Below, in pieces: positions 1 through 10,438 of a stretch of DNA of 43,394 bases. The notes under the pieces were generated by a model. That model saw nothing but the letters and a program-made list of their open reading frames with translations. It had not been told where the DNA came from and did no database searches. The stretch is taken from assembly GCA_000277445.1 (NCBI GenBank), contig AJWJ01000159.1:1-43394 (forward strand). Direction: 5' to 3'. Origin of the DNA: Polysphondylium violaceum. Taxonomy: Eukaryota; Evosea; Eumycetozoa; Dictyosteliales; Dictyosteliaceae. The position numbers and the translations under genes are program-made. How positions within the stretch are numbered: the stretch's first letter is position 1; each line of letters starts with the position of its first letter.

Positions 1-226
1 AACATTAAAAAAATGGCATTTTTTTGGGTGGGTTGGTATGATCACATTTATTGAAAAAATTTTTAGAAAAAAAAAAAAAAAACCTAATTTTAAGGGTTAT
101 GAAAAGTATAGCTTATATTACATACAACAATCAATCTCATTATCACCATGAGATATTCAAATTTTTAGAATTGCGAATATTTTTTAAAAAGCTTTTTAAT
201 TTCTTTGAAGCGGTTTTAAGGGTTAA
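1..226. other. gene-free left edge
   Basis: AT-rich sequence with A and T runs downstream of the minus-strand PHAX-like gene. I see no splice-linked coding exon and no RNA gene here. An open frame running into the PHAX gene on the plus strand (from about 51) is Leu/Ile-rich and is the antisense of AAT repeats. Confidence 0.5.
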
Positions 227-572
227 CTATTCTAAGATGCAAAGCTTATCGAAATCTTCATCCATTTCTTTTAATAAATTATTAATATTGTTGGAATTGT
301 TTTTACCATTAATCTTGGTGTTGTTGCTGTTGATATTACCATCATTATTATTATTATTATTGTTATTGTTATTGTTATTGTTATTTGTTGTTGGTACTAT
401 TTCTATAAGTTTATCTTTTAAATTGGGCACTTGAGCAGATCCTTTCTTTCTTCTTTGAGTTTTATATTTCATAATTGCACCCATTGAGAATACACCTGCT
501 TTAAGTTCAGTGGGTATATGTAAATTTATCAATTTAAAGAAAATACCACCAGGTGTTCTTTTTCTAGAGACT

Positions 573-616
<44 letters not shown>

Positions 617-1519
617 TACAGCAGTTGATGATTCTTGTTCGCCTTCTTCTAAATCTTGTTGTTTATTATCAGTCCCATTGTCAGTATCATTTGATTTAAC
701 ATTTATAAAAACACCACCATTTTGTTCAATTTCTAAAGTAAGATGTAAAAATTCAATCGTTTTTGTGATACCTAAAGACAATAAAACCATTTCAACCAAA
801 ATCATATTTGATTCTTTGTCCAAGAAACCACATACTTTTCTCACAACAAGTTCAATAGATTCTCTTGTATTTAATACTATATTATCAAGTTCACTCTTGT
901 TGTGATAATGTTGAATTTTATCAAAATAGTTTGGATATTTGTTGTTGCTATTATGACTACTATTATACTTTTGTCTTTTTTTTTGAAAAGATTTGTTTGA
1001 TTTGTTCAATTCTTTTAATTCATTTACAAGCAATTTGCAACATGTCTCTGGTGAATAGTGTAAAATATGATAGAATTCAGTGTATAGATCTTCAATGCTC
1101 GGACAAATACCATGTTCTAAATATCTTTGAAATGGACTAATTCTTTTATAATTGTGATTATGGAATACTTTTGCTTGAGGTTTACTTTGACTTCTATCGT
1201 CATTGCTATTGTTTTTATTTTTATTGTTATGATTACTATTTTTATTCTTATCTTTTTCTTTATTTAATACCAAATCTAAATTTATTTGATAGTTTTCTAT
1301 ATCTAAGTTCTTATCAGTCTCATCATTCATATCACAGTCTGTATCATCTCTTTGTCTTTTTTTAGAATCTGCGGCACTATTATTATTTATATGATTGTTA
1401 TTGTTATCGATATTACTGGGACATTCTGGTTGTTGCTCTATATCTAAATGAGGATGCTCTTTTTCTTGTTGATTATTATTATTATTAACATGATTATCTG
1501 ATATTATTTGTTCATACAT
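227..1519 (-). CDS. phax: PHAX-like snRNA/snoRNA export adaptor
   Basis: Single-exon protein of 430 aa. In animals PHAX bridges capped snRNA and the cap-binding complex to CRM1 for nuclear export and also acts in snoRNA trafficking. The C-terminal half holds the PHAX RNA-binding (RNA_GG_bind) domain at about residues 218-360. A helical stretch (ESIELVVRKVCGFLD) leads to the family motif EQNGGVF (265-271), and RKRTPGGIF (from about 319) matches the hallmark RRRTPGGVF of animal PHAX. A basic run KKRQR near residue 54 may be a nuclear localisation signal. An acidic/Asn insertion (about 275-315) splits the domain between the two motifs, and Asn tracts flank it. The frame stays open upstream to a TTG at 1537, but the first ATG is at 1519 (MYEQIISDN). 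Family assignment is firm; export in this organism is inferred. Confidence 0.88.
574..616. repeat. (TTA)n trinucleotide repeat
   Basis: About 14 tandem TTA units, read as AAT (Asn) on the minus strand inside the PHAX-like gene. They encode the poly-Asn insertion within the RNA-binding domain. Typical dictyostelid coding microsatellite, likely length-polymorphic. Confidence 0.9.
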
Positions 1520-1645
1520 ATTACATATAACAAACAAAAAAAGAAGAATGAAAAAAAAAAAAAAAAAAAAAAATTTATAAAACTTTTTCTCTCTTTTGAA
1601 AATTTCAGCAATTGATGATCACCATACCCATCATCATCTTTGAAA
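1520..1645. promoter_or_regulatory. shared divergent promoter, PHAX-like / Sec23-like
   Basis: Only about 125 bp separate the two divergent start codons. The interval contains a run of 23 A (1551-1573) and a TTTATAA sequence. Both genes must use it as promoter and 5' leader. No specific factor site recognised. Confidence 0.5.
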
Positions 1646-4155
1646 ATGGAAGATCAAACACCTCAACAACCAAAAACAATAGAAAATGATGAGATTAGTT
1701 TAGAAATGCTATCTATATCGGATAGTACCAATAATAACAATAATAACAATATTAATACCCATAATAGTAATATTGGTCATAAATGGTTTGATAATATAAT
1801 AGAATATCAAAAAGAAAACCTATCGCACCAATCAAATAATATAGATCAACAGAGATTATTTACTCAACAGTATAGTGAAAAAAGATCATTTTATCTAAAT
1901 GAAGATAACAATAGTCATACGACTCCTACCACAGATCCAACAGTATTAAAAGATTTTAATCAAAATGTATTTAGTTCATCATTAACTATTTATAATCGTC
2001 ATCAACAATTTAATAATTCATCTATTCCAAATGGATTTATGGTATCTCCATTTTATTACCCAATCATAACCCCAACCTCTTATCAATATTCACCGCCAAG
2101 ATGTAAATCTTGTAATTCTTTTATAAATATATATTGTAAATTAACATCATCATCATCATCATCATCAACCTCAACCTCAACCAATTCGACTGCATCAACA
2201 AATAAACAAACTCAACAACAAACAATTAAAAAAGATCAATGGAAATGTTCTATATGTCATTTTGAAAATATAATTGATGATGGTAAATCAGGTGTTAGAA
2301 ATATATTGGATGTAGTTACAGGTTTAGGTTGGTGGAATACTGATCATTATAAATCTGTATTTTCAAATGAATCTTTTGATATAAAGAAAAAGAAATCTGA
2401 TCCTGTTGATAACTCTACTTCTTTTCATCAACAACAACATCTTACTGGTATGAGTATAGATGAATCATTATTACCAACAACAGCAACAGCCACAAATAAT
2501 AGATCAACATATTTATCAGCAACGGGGGATAAACCATTATATAATACCTATTTCTTTTTAATAGATGAAAATATATCAACCAAAGATTTGGATATAATTA
2601 GACAATCAATTCAAAGATTTATTAAAGAATTGCCAACAAATACTTTTATCTCTTTAATCACTTTTTCAAAGAATATTTCAATTTATGAATTACATTCATC
2701 ATCATCAACAGCAGATAACAGCAACAATATATTATTTACATCAGCCAGATTAATTGGTGGATCACAATCATTACCATTAGATTATAAAAGAGATTTAAAA
2801 GCAAAGTATAGAAAATATTTTGAAAGAGTAGATAAGGATGGACAAGTTAGACTATTTGATGCTGCATTTACATCAATTGTGGAGAATTCAGAGAATAATG
2901 GTGACCAAGTAGTCTATGAAAGTAAGCCAATATCATTGGGTGTTGCAATAGAATGTTCATTGGCATTGGTGCCTACCCAAGAATTAATCAATGGTCGAAT
3001 GTTTATCTATTTGAATGGATCACCAGACTATGGTCCCGGTGCAGTACCATTGAAATTTAGTGGATCATCATCTGTATTTTCCAATGATCAAACAATGGAG
3101 GAACAATTAATGCTAAACAATGCCTATATTTATTACAAAGAGTTGGGTATAAAATCCTATCACAAAGGTATATCTATTGATCTATCATTTATGGGCTACA
3201 ATGATTTCAGTTGTCCAACACTTTTGGGTCTCACTCAACCATCTGGTTTTATAAATTATTCCTTGCCAATTCAAGACAATGATCGTGTGTCTATGTTGTA
3301 TGATAATTTAAAGAATTCTGTCGATAAAAATACAGCACTCTATGCAAAATTGGATATATACAAACCAGAATTTGTTGAATTAACTCATATTATTGGTCCA
3401 ACTATTGATAAAGAATCAAATAACAACAAAGATTATCCAAATTATTTTAAATCATTTAATCAAGATATATTTAAAAATGACAATCAACAACAACAACAAC
3501 AAGATGATCAAGATAATCAAGAAACAGGATTTATAATTTCAAATCTTCAGCAAGATATTTGCTTTTCAATTTATTATAAAACTTTGGAAGATATACCAAA
3601 TGATTATGTTTGTTTTCAATTTGTTACAAATATAATCAATCAAAATGGTGAGAGAATATCAAGAGTAATTACCAAACGAATTAAAACCACTGGTAATTTT
3701 GATAAATATCTATCATCTTTGGATTTCAATGTCATTTCAATACTCTTATCTAAACGTATTGTATTGGAATCATTAAAATTATTATCTCAACCATCATCTT
3801 CCTCCTCTCAACCTAAACAAAAACAATTACTTTTAAATCAAACTATCTCTCAATATCTTCAATATCAATTGGATAAACAACTTGGATCCATTGTTCTGTC
3901 ATGTTCAAAGGTGGAAAAAGGTTGGTGGTTTGGTAGAAAAACAGTGACTGTGTCTGATAGAATGAAATCGTTTATTAGAAAAATTTATTCAATGCGCAAA
4001 AGTTTAGTTTATGGTTCAACCGTTCAGAATCAAGATGATTTGGTGATTTTCCAATCAATTTTATTACATTCAAATTACTTGGATTCAATTAAATTATTAT
4101 ATCCAAAGTTATTACAATTTAATTTAATTACAAAAGAATTTAGAAATGTAAATAT

Positions 4156-4186
<31 letters not shown>

Positions 4187-4633
4187 TTATTATTTATAAA
4201 GTTTTAATTTATTAATTATGATTAAACTTATCTATAGATACCATTAGATAATTGTTCAATTAATCAAGATTCTATATTGATGTTGGATTCATTTTGTACA
4301 ATTTATATTTTAATTGGTACCAATGTTTTCGAAAAAGTTCAAAATGGTGATCAATTAAAAGATCTCTATAGTTACATAGATATTTTGAAATCCTATCGAA
4401 TACCATCACCTTTTATTATTACATTTAATCAAGATCAAAATGAAGTTAGATGGTTAAGATCAATTTTAAATTGTTCAGACTCTTATCCAATAGATGAAAG
4501 AATTGAAATTATTAAAGAAATATATCCAAATATAAATATAGATTCAAGCAATATTAAACAGTTTGATTCTATATTTCCAAGTGATGATCAAACTCCTGCT
4601 CAATATGAAAGATATATTATTTCAACTTTATAA
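1646..4633 (+). CDS. Sec23-like protein (COPII coat/GAP family, divergent)
   Basis: Two exons, 1646-4147 and 4238-4633, joined in phase 0 across a 90-nt GTAAAT..CTATAG intron; 965 aa. Sec23 is the Sar1 GTPase-activating inner-coat subunit of COPII vesicles at ER exit sites. Visible in order: Asn/Ser-rich N-terminus; zinc finger with CKSC (Cys153/156) and CSIC (201/204); trunk with FFLIDENISTKDL and FISLITFSKNISIYEL, matching Sec23 VVD..DLQ and LITFG..V.VHEL; the GVAIECSLALVP and MFIYLNGSPDYGPG segments; helical region; and a gelsolin-like C-terminus (MLDSFCTIYILIG). In the gelsolin loop NEVRWLRSI the Arg near residue 905 aligns with the Sec23 arginine finger. It is longer and more divergent than canonical Sec23 (about 765 aa), so it may be a second, specialised copy. 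The open frame begins at a TTG at 1640; ATG 1646 (MEDQTPQ) is taken as start. Confidence 0.82.
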
Positions 4634-4740
4634 TTTTATAATAATAGTAATAAAGATACTAATAAAAAGTATAATGACTATATTTTTATTATTTTTATTT
4701 TTATTATTACGATTGTTTTGATGATAGTTTTTAATAGTCT

Positions 4741-5064
4741 TTATATTGGTTGAGGATACAATTCATCTTCAATTGGAAAATCTGTGGGTTTGGGTTTTTT
4801 AGGATTATTTGGGAATGGTGTAGGATTGGGATTGGGATCTTTGGGTGGATAGGGACTTATTTCTTTGGGTGGTATTGTTGGTTTAGGATCTGAATGAGGT
4901 TGATTGGGAAATGGTGATCTAACTGTTGTCCCATCTTGTTTTCTATAAATAGTACTATAATCTCTATTTCTTAATAGAAATATGTTTTTACTTAAAACAC
5001 TACTACTATTTGTATTTAATAATAGATTGTTTTTAAATTGACTGTAGTTTATTATCCTTTGCAT
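4741..5064 (-). CDS. small proline-rich protein, likely mitochondrial
   Basis: Single exon, 107 aa, not recognised. The first ~38 residues are rich in Asn, Leu, Ser and Arg, lack acids until RNRD, and end RNRDYST, which resembles a mitochondrial presequence with a cleavage site. The remainder (from about residue 45) is hydrophilic and very Pro/Lys/Asp-rich (PPKEISPYPPKDPNPNPTPF), with an acidic end (PIEDELYPQPI). There are no membrane segments or cysteines. ATG at 5064 is followed upstream by an AT-rich promoter shared with the RWP-RK gene. The clean ATG and stop, and skewed composition unlike its surroundings, support a real gene. Function unknown; the mitochondrial location is inferred only from the N-terminus. 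Confidence 0.55.
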   Translation of the reverse strand: MQRIINYSQFKNNLLLNTNSSSVLSKNIFLLRNRDYSTIYRKQDGTTVRSPFPNQPHSDPKPTIPPKEISPYPPKDPNPNPTPFPNNPKKPKPTDFPIEDELYPQPI

Positions 5065-5356
5065 TTTTATCTCTTTTAAAATTTAAAACTAAATGGTAAA
5101 TGTCAATGGATGGGAAGCCCTTTTAGAACACCATTGTATGAAAATCACCTTTTTTTTTCTTTTTTTTTTTTCAATAGATTTTGACAAATTACCACTTTTG
5201 GACAAAAAAAGGAAAAATAAATTAAAAAAACAAAAGAGACAATATTATAATAACTATGTATGAATTTGGAATAGGAAATAGTTTTTGACCAATTATTTCT
5301 AGTGTTTTTCTTTACTTTTTCACATTTGTATAGTACAAACAGTATATTATTTTTAT
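5065..5356. promoter_or_regulatory. divergent intergenic promoter
   Basis: AT-rich 292 bp between the small presumed mitochondrial gene (-) and the RWP-RK gene (+), with T runs at 5151-5172. A minus-strand open frame here (5145-5372) overlaps the RWP-RK start, lacks coding-like composition and is discounted. Confidence 0.45.
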
Positions 5357-6898
5357 ATGGATCAAAACACATGTAATAATAATTTACTACTATCTATTAG
5401 TGATGATTTTGACTCATTTAAACACCAATTAGAAAATACTTTTAATAATCATATTTCATACACAACCCTTAATCATAAAACTACTTGCGAACTGGAAATG
5501 GATCAATTCATTTGTTTTAATACAATCAATGAAAATATATTAAAACCAATTTCTTTGTTTTATAATTCAAATCTTGAAAATAATACACAAATTTTAAAAA
5601 ACAATAATAATAATTTAGAGGATATTTTAAATCAAGATCTTGAAAGTAACGTAGAATATGATACTATAAACAGTAATAGTGATAATAACAATATTGGTAA
5701 TAATAATATTAATAATAATCAAGTTGAACAACAAACAACAACAACAACAATTAATGTAGAAAATGTACAAGATATGTTGAATAAAAGAGATCATTCTTCA
5801 ATTTCCCAATTTTTCAATGATCAACAACAACATTATAATCAATTTACATATAATTTAATATTCTATTTATTTAATTCACATCCTAAATCTATTGTAGATT
5901 TTGTACAATCGTATAATGGAATAATTCCATTCAACTCTTTTAGTTTTCTTTTTCCTTTGCAACCAACACAACAAAATTTATCCCCACAAATCGATGATTC
6001 ATTTGTTTTAGATTCAAAATTATTTGAACAACAATATCAACAACAACAACACTTGATTTTAGATATTCCAGATCATTATTCTTTAGATAGTAGTTATTGT
6101 TATAGTAGTAACAATAGTAGTCCAATTCAATTGAAAGACAAAATAATTCATCATTATCATCCATATAAATTCACTAATAATAGTATCATACCAACACCTT
6201 CAATACCTACAATAGAGGAAGAGCAAAAACAAGAAGATAATGATGAAGAGTATGTGGGTGAAGAAGAGGAGGAACAAGAAAATATTGTATCAGCACCATC
6301 AGTAACAAAAAAGAAAAAGGAAAACAATCAAGACATGAGAAACAACAAAAGGTTATACTTTTTTATGAACAATGAAAATATGAATTATGATCACTATAGA
6401 AATCTTCCATTGTTCAAATGTAAAAATATTGTTAAGTATATACGTGGCTATAATTCAATTGCCTTCTCAAAACTTGTATCTAAAAAACAATATAATGACA
6501 ACAATAATAGTAATATAAAGAGAGGAAATAATATTTCCTTTTTAGAAATCTATGCACCACTTCTTATGATGAAACAAGAAAAAGCAGCTCGATTATTAAA
6601 CATATCAACCTCAGTTTTAAGTAAAAAGTGGACCGAAAGTTTTGGGGGTGGTAGAAAGTGGCCATACAGATCTCTTCAAGCTTCAATTGAAAAGTATCAT
6701 TCTTCATTTAGACCTTCAAATAGTAGAAATAATGGTGATAATGGTGATAATCAAGATTGTTTAAAAGAATTGATTAAAGAATTTGATGATCTTTTAAGAC
6801 CTGCTTTGATAGAAATGTCTTTTTCCTCTAATACTGAAATCAAATTACAAGATTACTATTCTTCATTTGATTTTAATATTCAATACCCCAATCGTTAG
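5357..6898 (+). CDS. RWP-RK domain transcription factor
   Basis: Single exon, 513 aa. RWP-RK proteins are DNA-binding regulators known from plants (NIN/NLP, RKD) and from dictyostelids, where several paralogues exist. The domain lies at about residues 390-446: an N-terminal helix FLEIYAPLLMMKQEKAARLL, then NISTSVLSKKWTES, then the signature RKWPYRSL, corresponding to the RWPYRKL core. Upstream are Asn/Gln-rich low-complexity segments, a Ser-rich patch and an acidic EEEYVGEEEEEQE stretch followed by the basic KKKKEN, which may be a nuclear localisation signal. A conserved-looking block just before the domain (LYFFMNNENMNYDHYRNLPLF, about 335-355) may be a family-specific helper region. No intron. 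Nuclear location and role in transcription are inferred from family. Confidence 0.88.
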   Translation: MDQNTCNNNLLLSISDDFDSFKHQLENTFNNHISYTTLNHKTTCELEMDQFICFNTINENILKPISLFYNSNLENNTQILKNNNNNLEDILNQDLESNVEYDTINSNSDNNNIGNNNINNNQVEQQTTTTTINVENVQDMLNKRDHSSISQFFNDQQQHYNQFTYNLIFYLFNSHPKSIVDFVQSYNGIIPFNSFSFLFPLQPTQQNLSPQIDDSFVLDSKLFEQQYQQQQHLILDIPDHYSLDSSYCYSSNNSSPIQLKDKIIHHYHPYKFTNNSIIPTPSIPTIEEEQKQEDNDEEYVGEEEEEQENIVSAPSVTKKKKENNQDMRNNKRLYFFMNNENMNYDHYRNLPLFKCKNIVKYIRGYNSIAFSKLVSKKQYNDNNNSNIKRGNNISFLEIYAPLLMMKQEKAARLLNISTSVLSKKWTESFGGGRKWPYRSLQASIEKYHSSFRPSNSRNNGDNGDNQDCLKELIKEFDDLLRPALIEMSFSSNTEIKLQDYYSSFDFNIQYPNR

Positions 6899-7083
6899 TT
6901 TTATAGTTTAGTTTTATAAATACTAGAACCAGGTTTTTTCGTCAGAGAAAACACCGTTTCTTTTTTTTTTTTTAAAATTTTTTTTTTTTAATTTTTGAAA
7001 AAATCCTCTTTACTCAGGCGCGCGAGTGAATGTGATACATTTAAATCTTTTTTTAAAAAACAAATTGAAAACGATTTATAAAT
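6899..7083 (+). promoter_or_regulatory. intergenic promoter with GC-rich element
   Basis: 185 bp upstream of the HTTM gene. Mostly poly-T/A, but 7013-7026 reads CTCAGGCGCGCGAG, containing a GCGCGC core and CTC/GAG ends about 60 bp before the ATG. Such a CpG-rich block is exceptional in this AT-rich sequence and is a plausible promoter element for the downstream gene. Confidence 0.4.
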
Positions 7084-9197
7084 ATGAACAATAGTGTTTT
7101 GCCTAAAACTTATATTTATTTTATAATTTTATTATTTATTATTCAATCATATTTCCCATTATCATATTATTTATTACCAACAACCGATATTGAACAACAC
7201 CAACAACAATCAATAGATAAATCATTGGGTTCTATTGAATCATTATTTAAAAAAGACGACGAGAGATTCTCTTGGCGTATGTTTTCACCGACAGCTATAG
7301 ACACTAAATGCTCTTTGGATTTATTTTATAAGAATAATAAAACAAATAAATTTACAAATATTAAATATCAAGATCAATACTTTAAACAATGGATAGATCT
7401 AGTAGAAATGTGTCGAACACCAGTAATCAAAGAAATAGTAAAGGATCAATGTATAAAGAATCAATTATCTCAAATCATATTAATGTAGGTGTATAGATAG
7501 TTTTATATATAAAAAGATCTATTTTATTAATAATACAGTAAACGATCAAATAATAGAATAAAGAAAAAATACCAAAATCGAATAATGATAGAGAAAGAAA
7601 TTCAAATGGATTGTTAAACAATTTATTGATGAAAATAGATAATGAATCAAATTTTGAAGGGTGGCTTATTATCGGATTTAGATTTTTATTTTATTTTATG
7701 TTGACTATAGATTTTTGGAATGAAATACCAAGGGCATCAAATTATTATTTATTAGACAATGGTTATTTTAATGTTAGTCACTTGGGTGGTAATTTTGATA
7801 GATTTATTAAAACATTATTTGGTCTTGGTGATTCTTTAATTAATGATTCAACATTTACCATGTCAATTGTTTTTGGTATTGTTACTTCTATTAGATGTGC
7901 TTTTCAAGTAAATAGTATCTTTGAACCATATCTCATTGCTGTAATTAAAGCTTTTATGGTTTTTAGTTCACAATCAGACAATTATCAACATCATTATCTA
8001 TTGGTGTTGGTTTTATTAATAATAGCACCAATAGCTAGTATAAATGTTGATAGTTTAAATAGTAAATATAAAGTTTATCCATTTAAATTCCTTACGATTC
8101 AACTTTCAATCGTTTACTTTTGGACTTTTATCGCCAAGCTTCATTCATCTTGGTTTAGTGGCCAAGTATTACCACGTATGTTGGGTCCAGAATTTAAAAG
8201 ATTTGCACAAACTTTATTTGGTAGTACCCTTTTTATAGATCCAATGGTTTTTATTTCAATATCTACTGTTTTGGTCGAATTGTTTTTAGTGTTTTCATTA
8301 CATATTGAAAAACTCAGAATCCCAACATTTATATTTGGTGTATCGATGCATATTATGATGGGATGCTCTGGTTTAAGAATTGGTACATTTTCTTATTTTA
8401 TGGTAATATTTTATTTCCTTTATATTCCTGTTGTTGGTAAAAGATTGGTTTGTTGGGTGATAAACCTATTTAGAAACGTATCTCAACTATTATGCATTGA
8501 TATGGATCGACCAACATTTTTAATTGCTTATATTGGTGGATTTGGTGTATTGTCAATGGTATTGATTCAAATGAGTCTTCCCAAACAATTTTTAGAATTT
8601 TTCCAAATTGGATTTTCATTTATTATTATATTTATTTTGTTACAGGCTCTTTTATTGATAAAGAATCAAAAGCAACTTGAAAAAGAAATTCATGTTTTCG
8701 TTTTATGTTGTCTCTTGGTTTGTTTGGCATCTAGATCAACTCCTCATTTTAGAAAAGCATTTACTGAAAGAGCAACTATGACTGGTGTTAACAATATTGA
8801 TCTTACCATTGCCAACTATGAAATTGCCACCGAAATTCTTGATCAAGAATGGAAGTATTTTAGATTGATATCAAGTCCTTCATCTGAATTTGAATTTATT
8901 GGAGATCTTGGTATATTTTTAGAGAGTAAAAATAATTTTACAAAAGCTCATACATTATACAATACCTATTATCCATTGTATCCTGATCAATTAAAATTAC
9001 ATGTTGGTTTACTTCGAATCTATCAAGAAAATAATGATAAAAAATCAATTTGCTCAATGTTAAATGAAAAAACTTGTCCTCTTGCTGTCACTATATCAAA
9101 CAAACCTGTTTTTAGTATCGATGATAATAGAAATCATAGATTTGCTAATCATGTTTTAGAGATTTGTAATCAATTAAGTCATTCATTTAATTGTTAA
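7084..9197 (+). CDS. HTTM-domain membrane protein, gamma-carboxylase related
   Basis: Two exons, best read as 7084-7437 and 7557-9197 (phase 0, 119-nt intron GTAAAG..AATAG); 664 aa. Alternative donors exist at 7451 and 7485, so the junction is uncertain. Exon 1: membrane segment at about 10-30, then RFSWRMFSP (61-69), which resembles the FSWRM motif of vitamin K-dependent gamma-carboxylases. Exon 2: the HTTM (horizontally transferred transmembrane) domain, from GFRFLFYFMLTIDFW (about 155) through QLSIVYFWTFIAKLHSSWFSG (about 299-318), where the family has a Y..K...W..G pattern, followed by further hydrophobic helices and a soluble helical tail of TPR-like character ending in NC. No carboxylase activity can be claimed. 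In true carboxylases the FSWRM motif follows the HTTM domain; here it precedes it. Polytopic membrane protein of unknown substrate. Confidence 0.72.
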
Positions 9198-9266
9198 TAA
9201 TAATAATACTAATACTAATAATATAATAATTAAAATAAATCAAGATATTTATTTCATAATTTAATA

Positions 9267-10172
9267 TTATGCTCTTTTTGTTTTTGGTCTTTCGGATGAG
9301 GATTCTCTTCTTTTAATATATTTAAAGATTAAAATTGATAGATAAATTGAAAAAATTAATAATTTACCAATTTCTCGTTCAATCTTTGGTAATAATAATA
9401 AAAATTCTGCTCTATTCATTGGATTTATAAATACATAATAACAGATACCCAATAAATTTAAAATTCCAAATTCCCTAAAATTATTATTAACGTTAAAATT
9501 TATATAAATACGTATAATACATATGATAAAATAATATATATTTACAAAGGAATATCATCTAAAATGAACTTTCTTGTTCCTCCACTAACCCATTTAGAAA
9601 TAACACCACCAATGATTGCGGCACCACTTATTGAACTTAATATATAAAAGATTATACCTGTATGTGTGTTTGGGAGAACAGGTGATTTATATGATCCAAT
9701 TGATAATGATACAGATGGATGTATTGGAAGTTTAAATATTGAACAAATATCATCTAAACCTATCAATGCAATACCAATGATTAATGTAGGCTTTTGGTTT
9801 ATTAAATTTAGTTAGTATCCACTGTGTAATATAAAAAGACTGTCTCTTTAAACATACTTCAAAATATTTATGACTAAAAAGTTTAGATAAAATTGGAGCA
9901 TTGACTAAAATGGCCAATATAAATACAAATGGTAAAATTATATCGCTATGAAGCCAATAGGGCGAAACACCACTCATAAAATGAAGAATTGATGAACCCA
10001 AGAGTGCTTGATTACAAATCAATAATGTTTTATAAATTTGTGATGAAAGAGTATTGTTTGAAACTAACCCATTATAAACATTTGATGCTAAAATTACTTT
10101 AAATGTTAACAAAATATACCATGGTGTTTGAAAATCACCTGATGATAAATATCCAATTACTTTATCATACAT
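9267..10172 (-). CDS. TRIC-like multi-pass membrane protein
   Basis: Three exons, 10172-9858, 9790-9546 and 9474-9267; 255 aa. Intron 1 (67 nt) has GTATGT, a perfect TACTAAC branch site and an AAAAG acceptor; intron 2 (71 nt) is GTAAAT..TTTTAG. About six to seven hydrophobic helices and a basic cytosolic tail (KRRESSSERPKTKRA) fit a small ER-type channel. The pattern GSSILHFMSGVSPYW, and GAAIIGGVISKWVSGG followed by IPLEFGILNLLG, recall the repeated Gly-rich core and the G......W..G region of eukaryotic TRIC (TMEM38) cation channels, whose length (~290 aa) is close. The resemblance is by eye and weak; TRIC channels provide K+ counter-current for ER Ca2+ release. The open frame extends upstream to a TTG at 10220; ATG 10172 (MYDKVIGYL) is used. 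Confidence 0.6.
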
Positions 10173-10438
10173 TTTTAAAATAAAGTTGTAAAAAAAAAAA
10201 ATGATTTTTATAAAAATCAATTAAAAAAAAAAAAAAATAATTACATAATACCTATTTCTCATAAAAATAGAAGTCTAATAAACCAAAAAAAAAAAAAAAC
10301 ATCTTGATTAATTAACGACGATTATTTATTAAAAAAAATTAAAAAATGTAAATTGAACATAAATTTTTATAATTGTTGTAGTAGTATTCCAAAAAGATGA
10401 TTCGAATATTTTAATGATTGATAATTGAATATTTACAA

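Noticed and set aside
51-434. 127-codon plus-strand open frame at the left edge.
   Set aside because: Mostly Leu/Ile from antisense AAT repeats of the PHAX-like gene.
5145-5372. 75-codon minus-strand open frame overlapping the RWP-RK start.
   Set aside because: Lies in a divergent promoter, rich in Phe/Lys from A/T runs, no conserved features.
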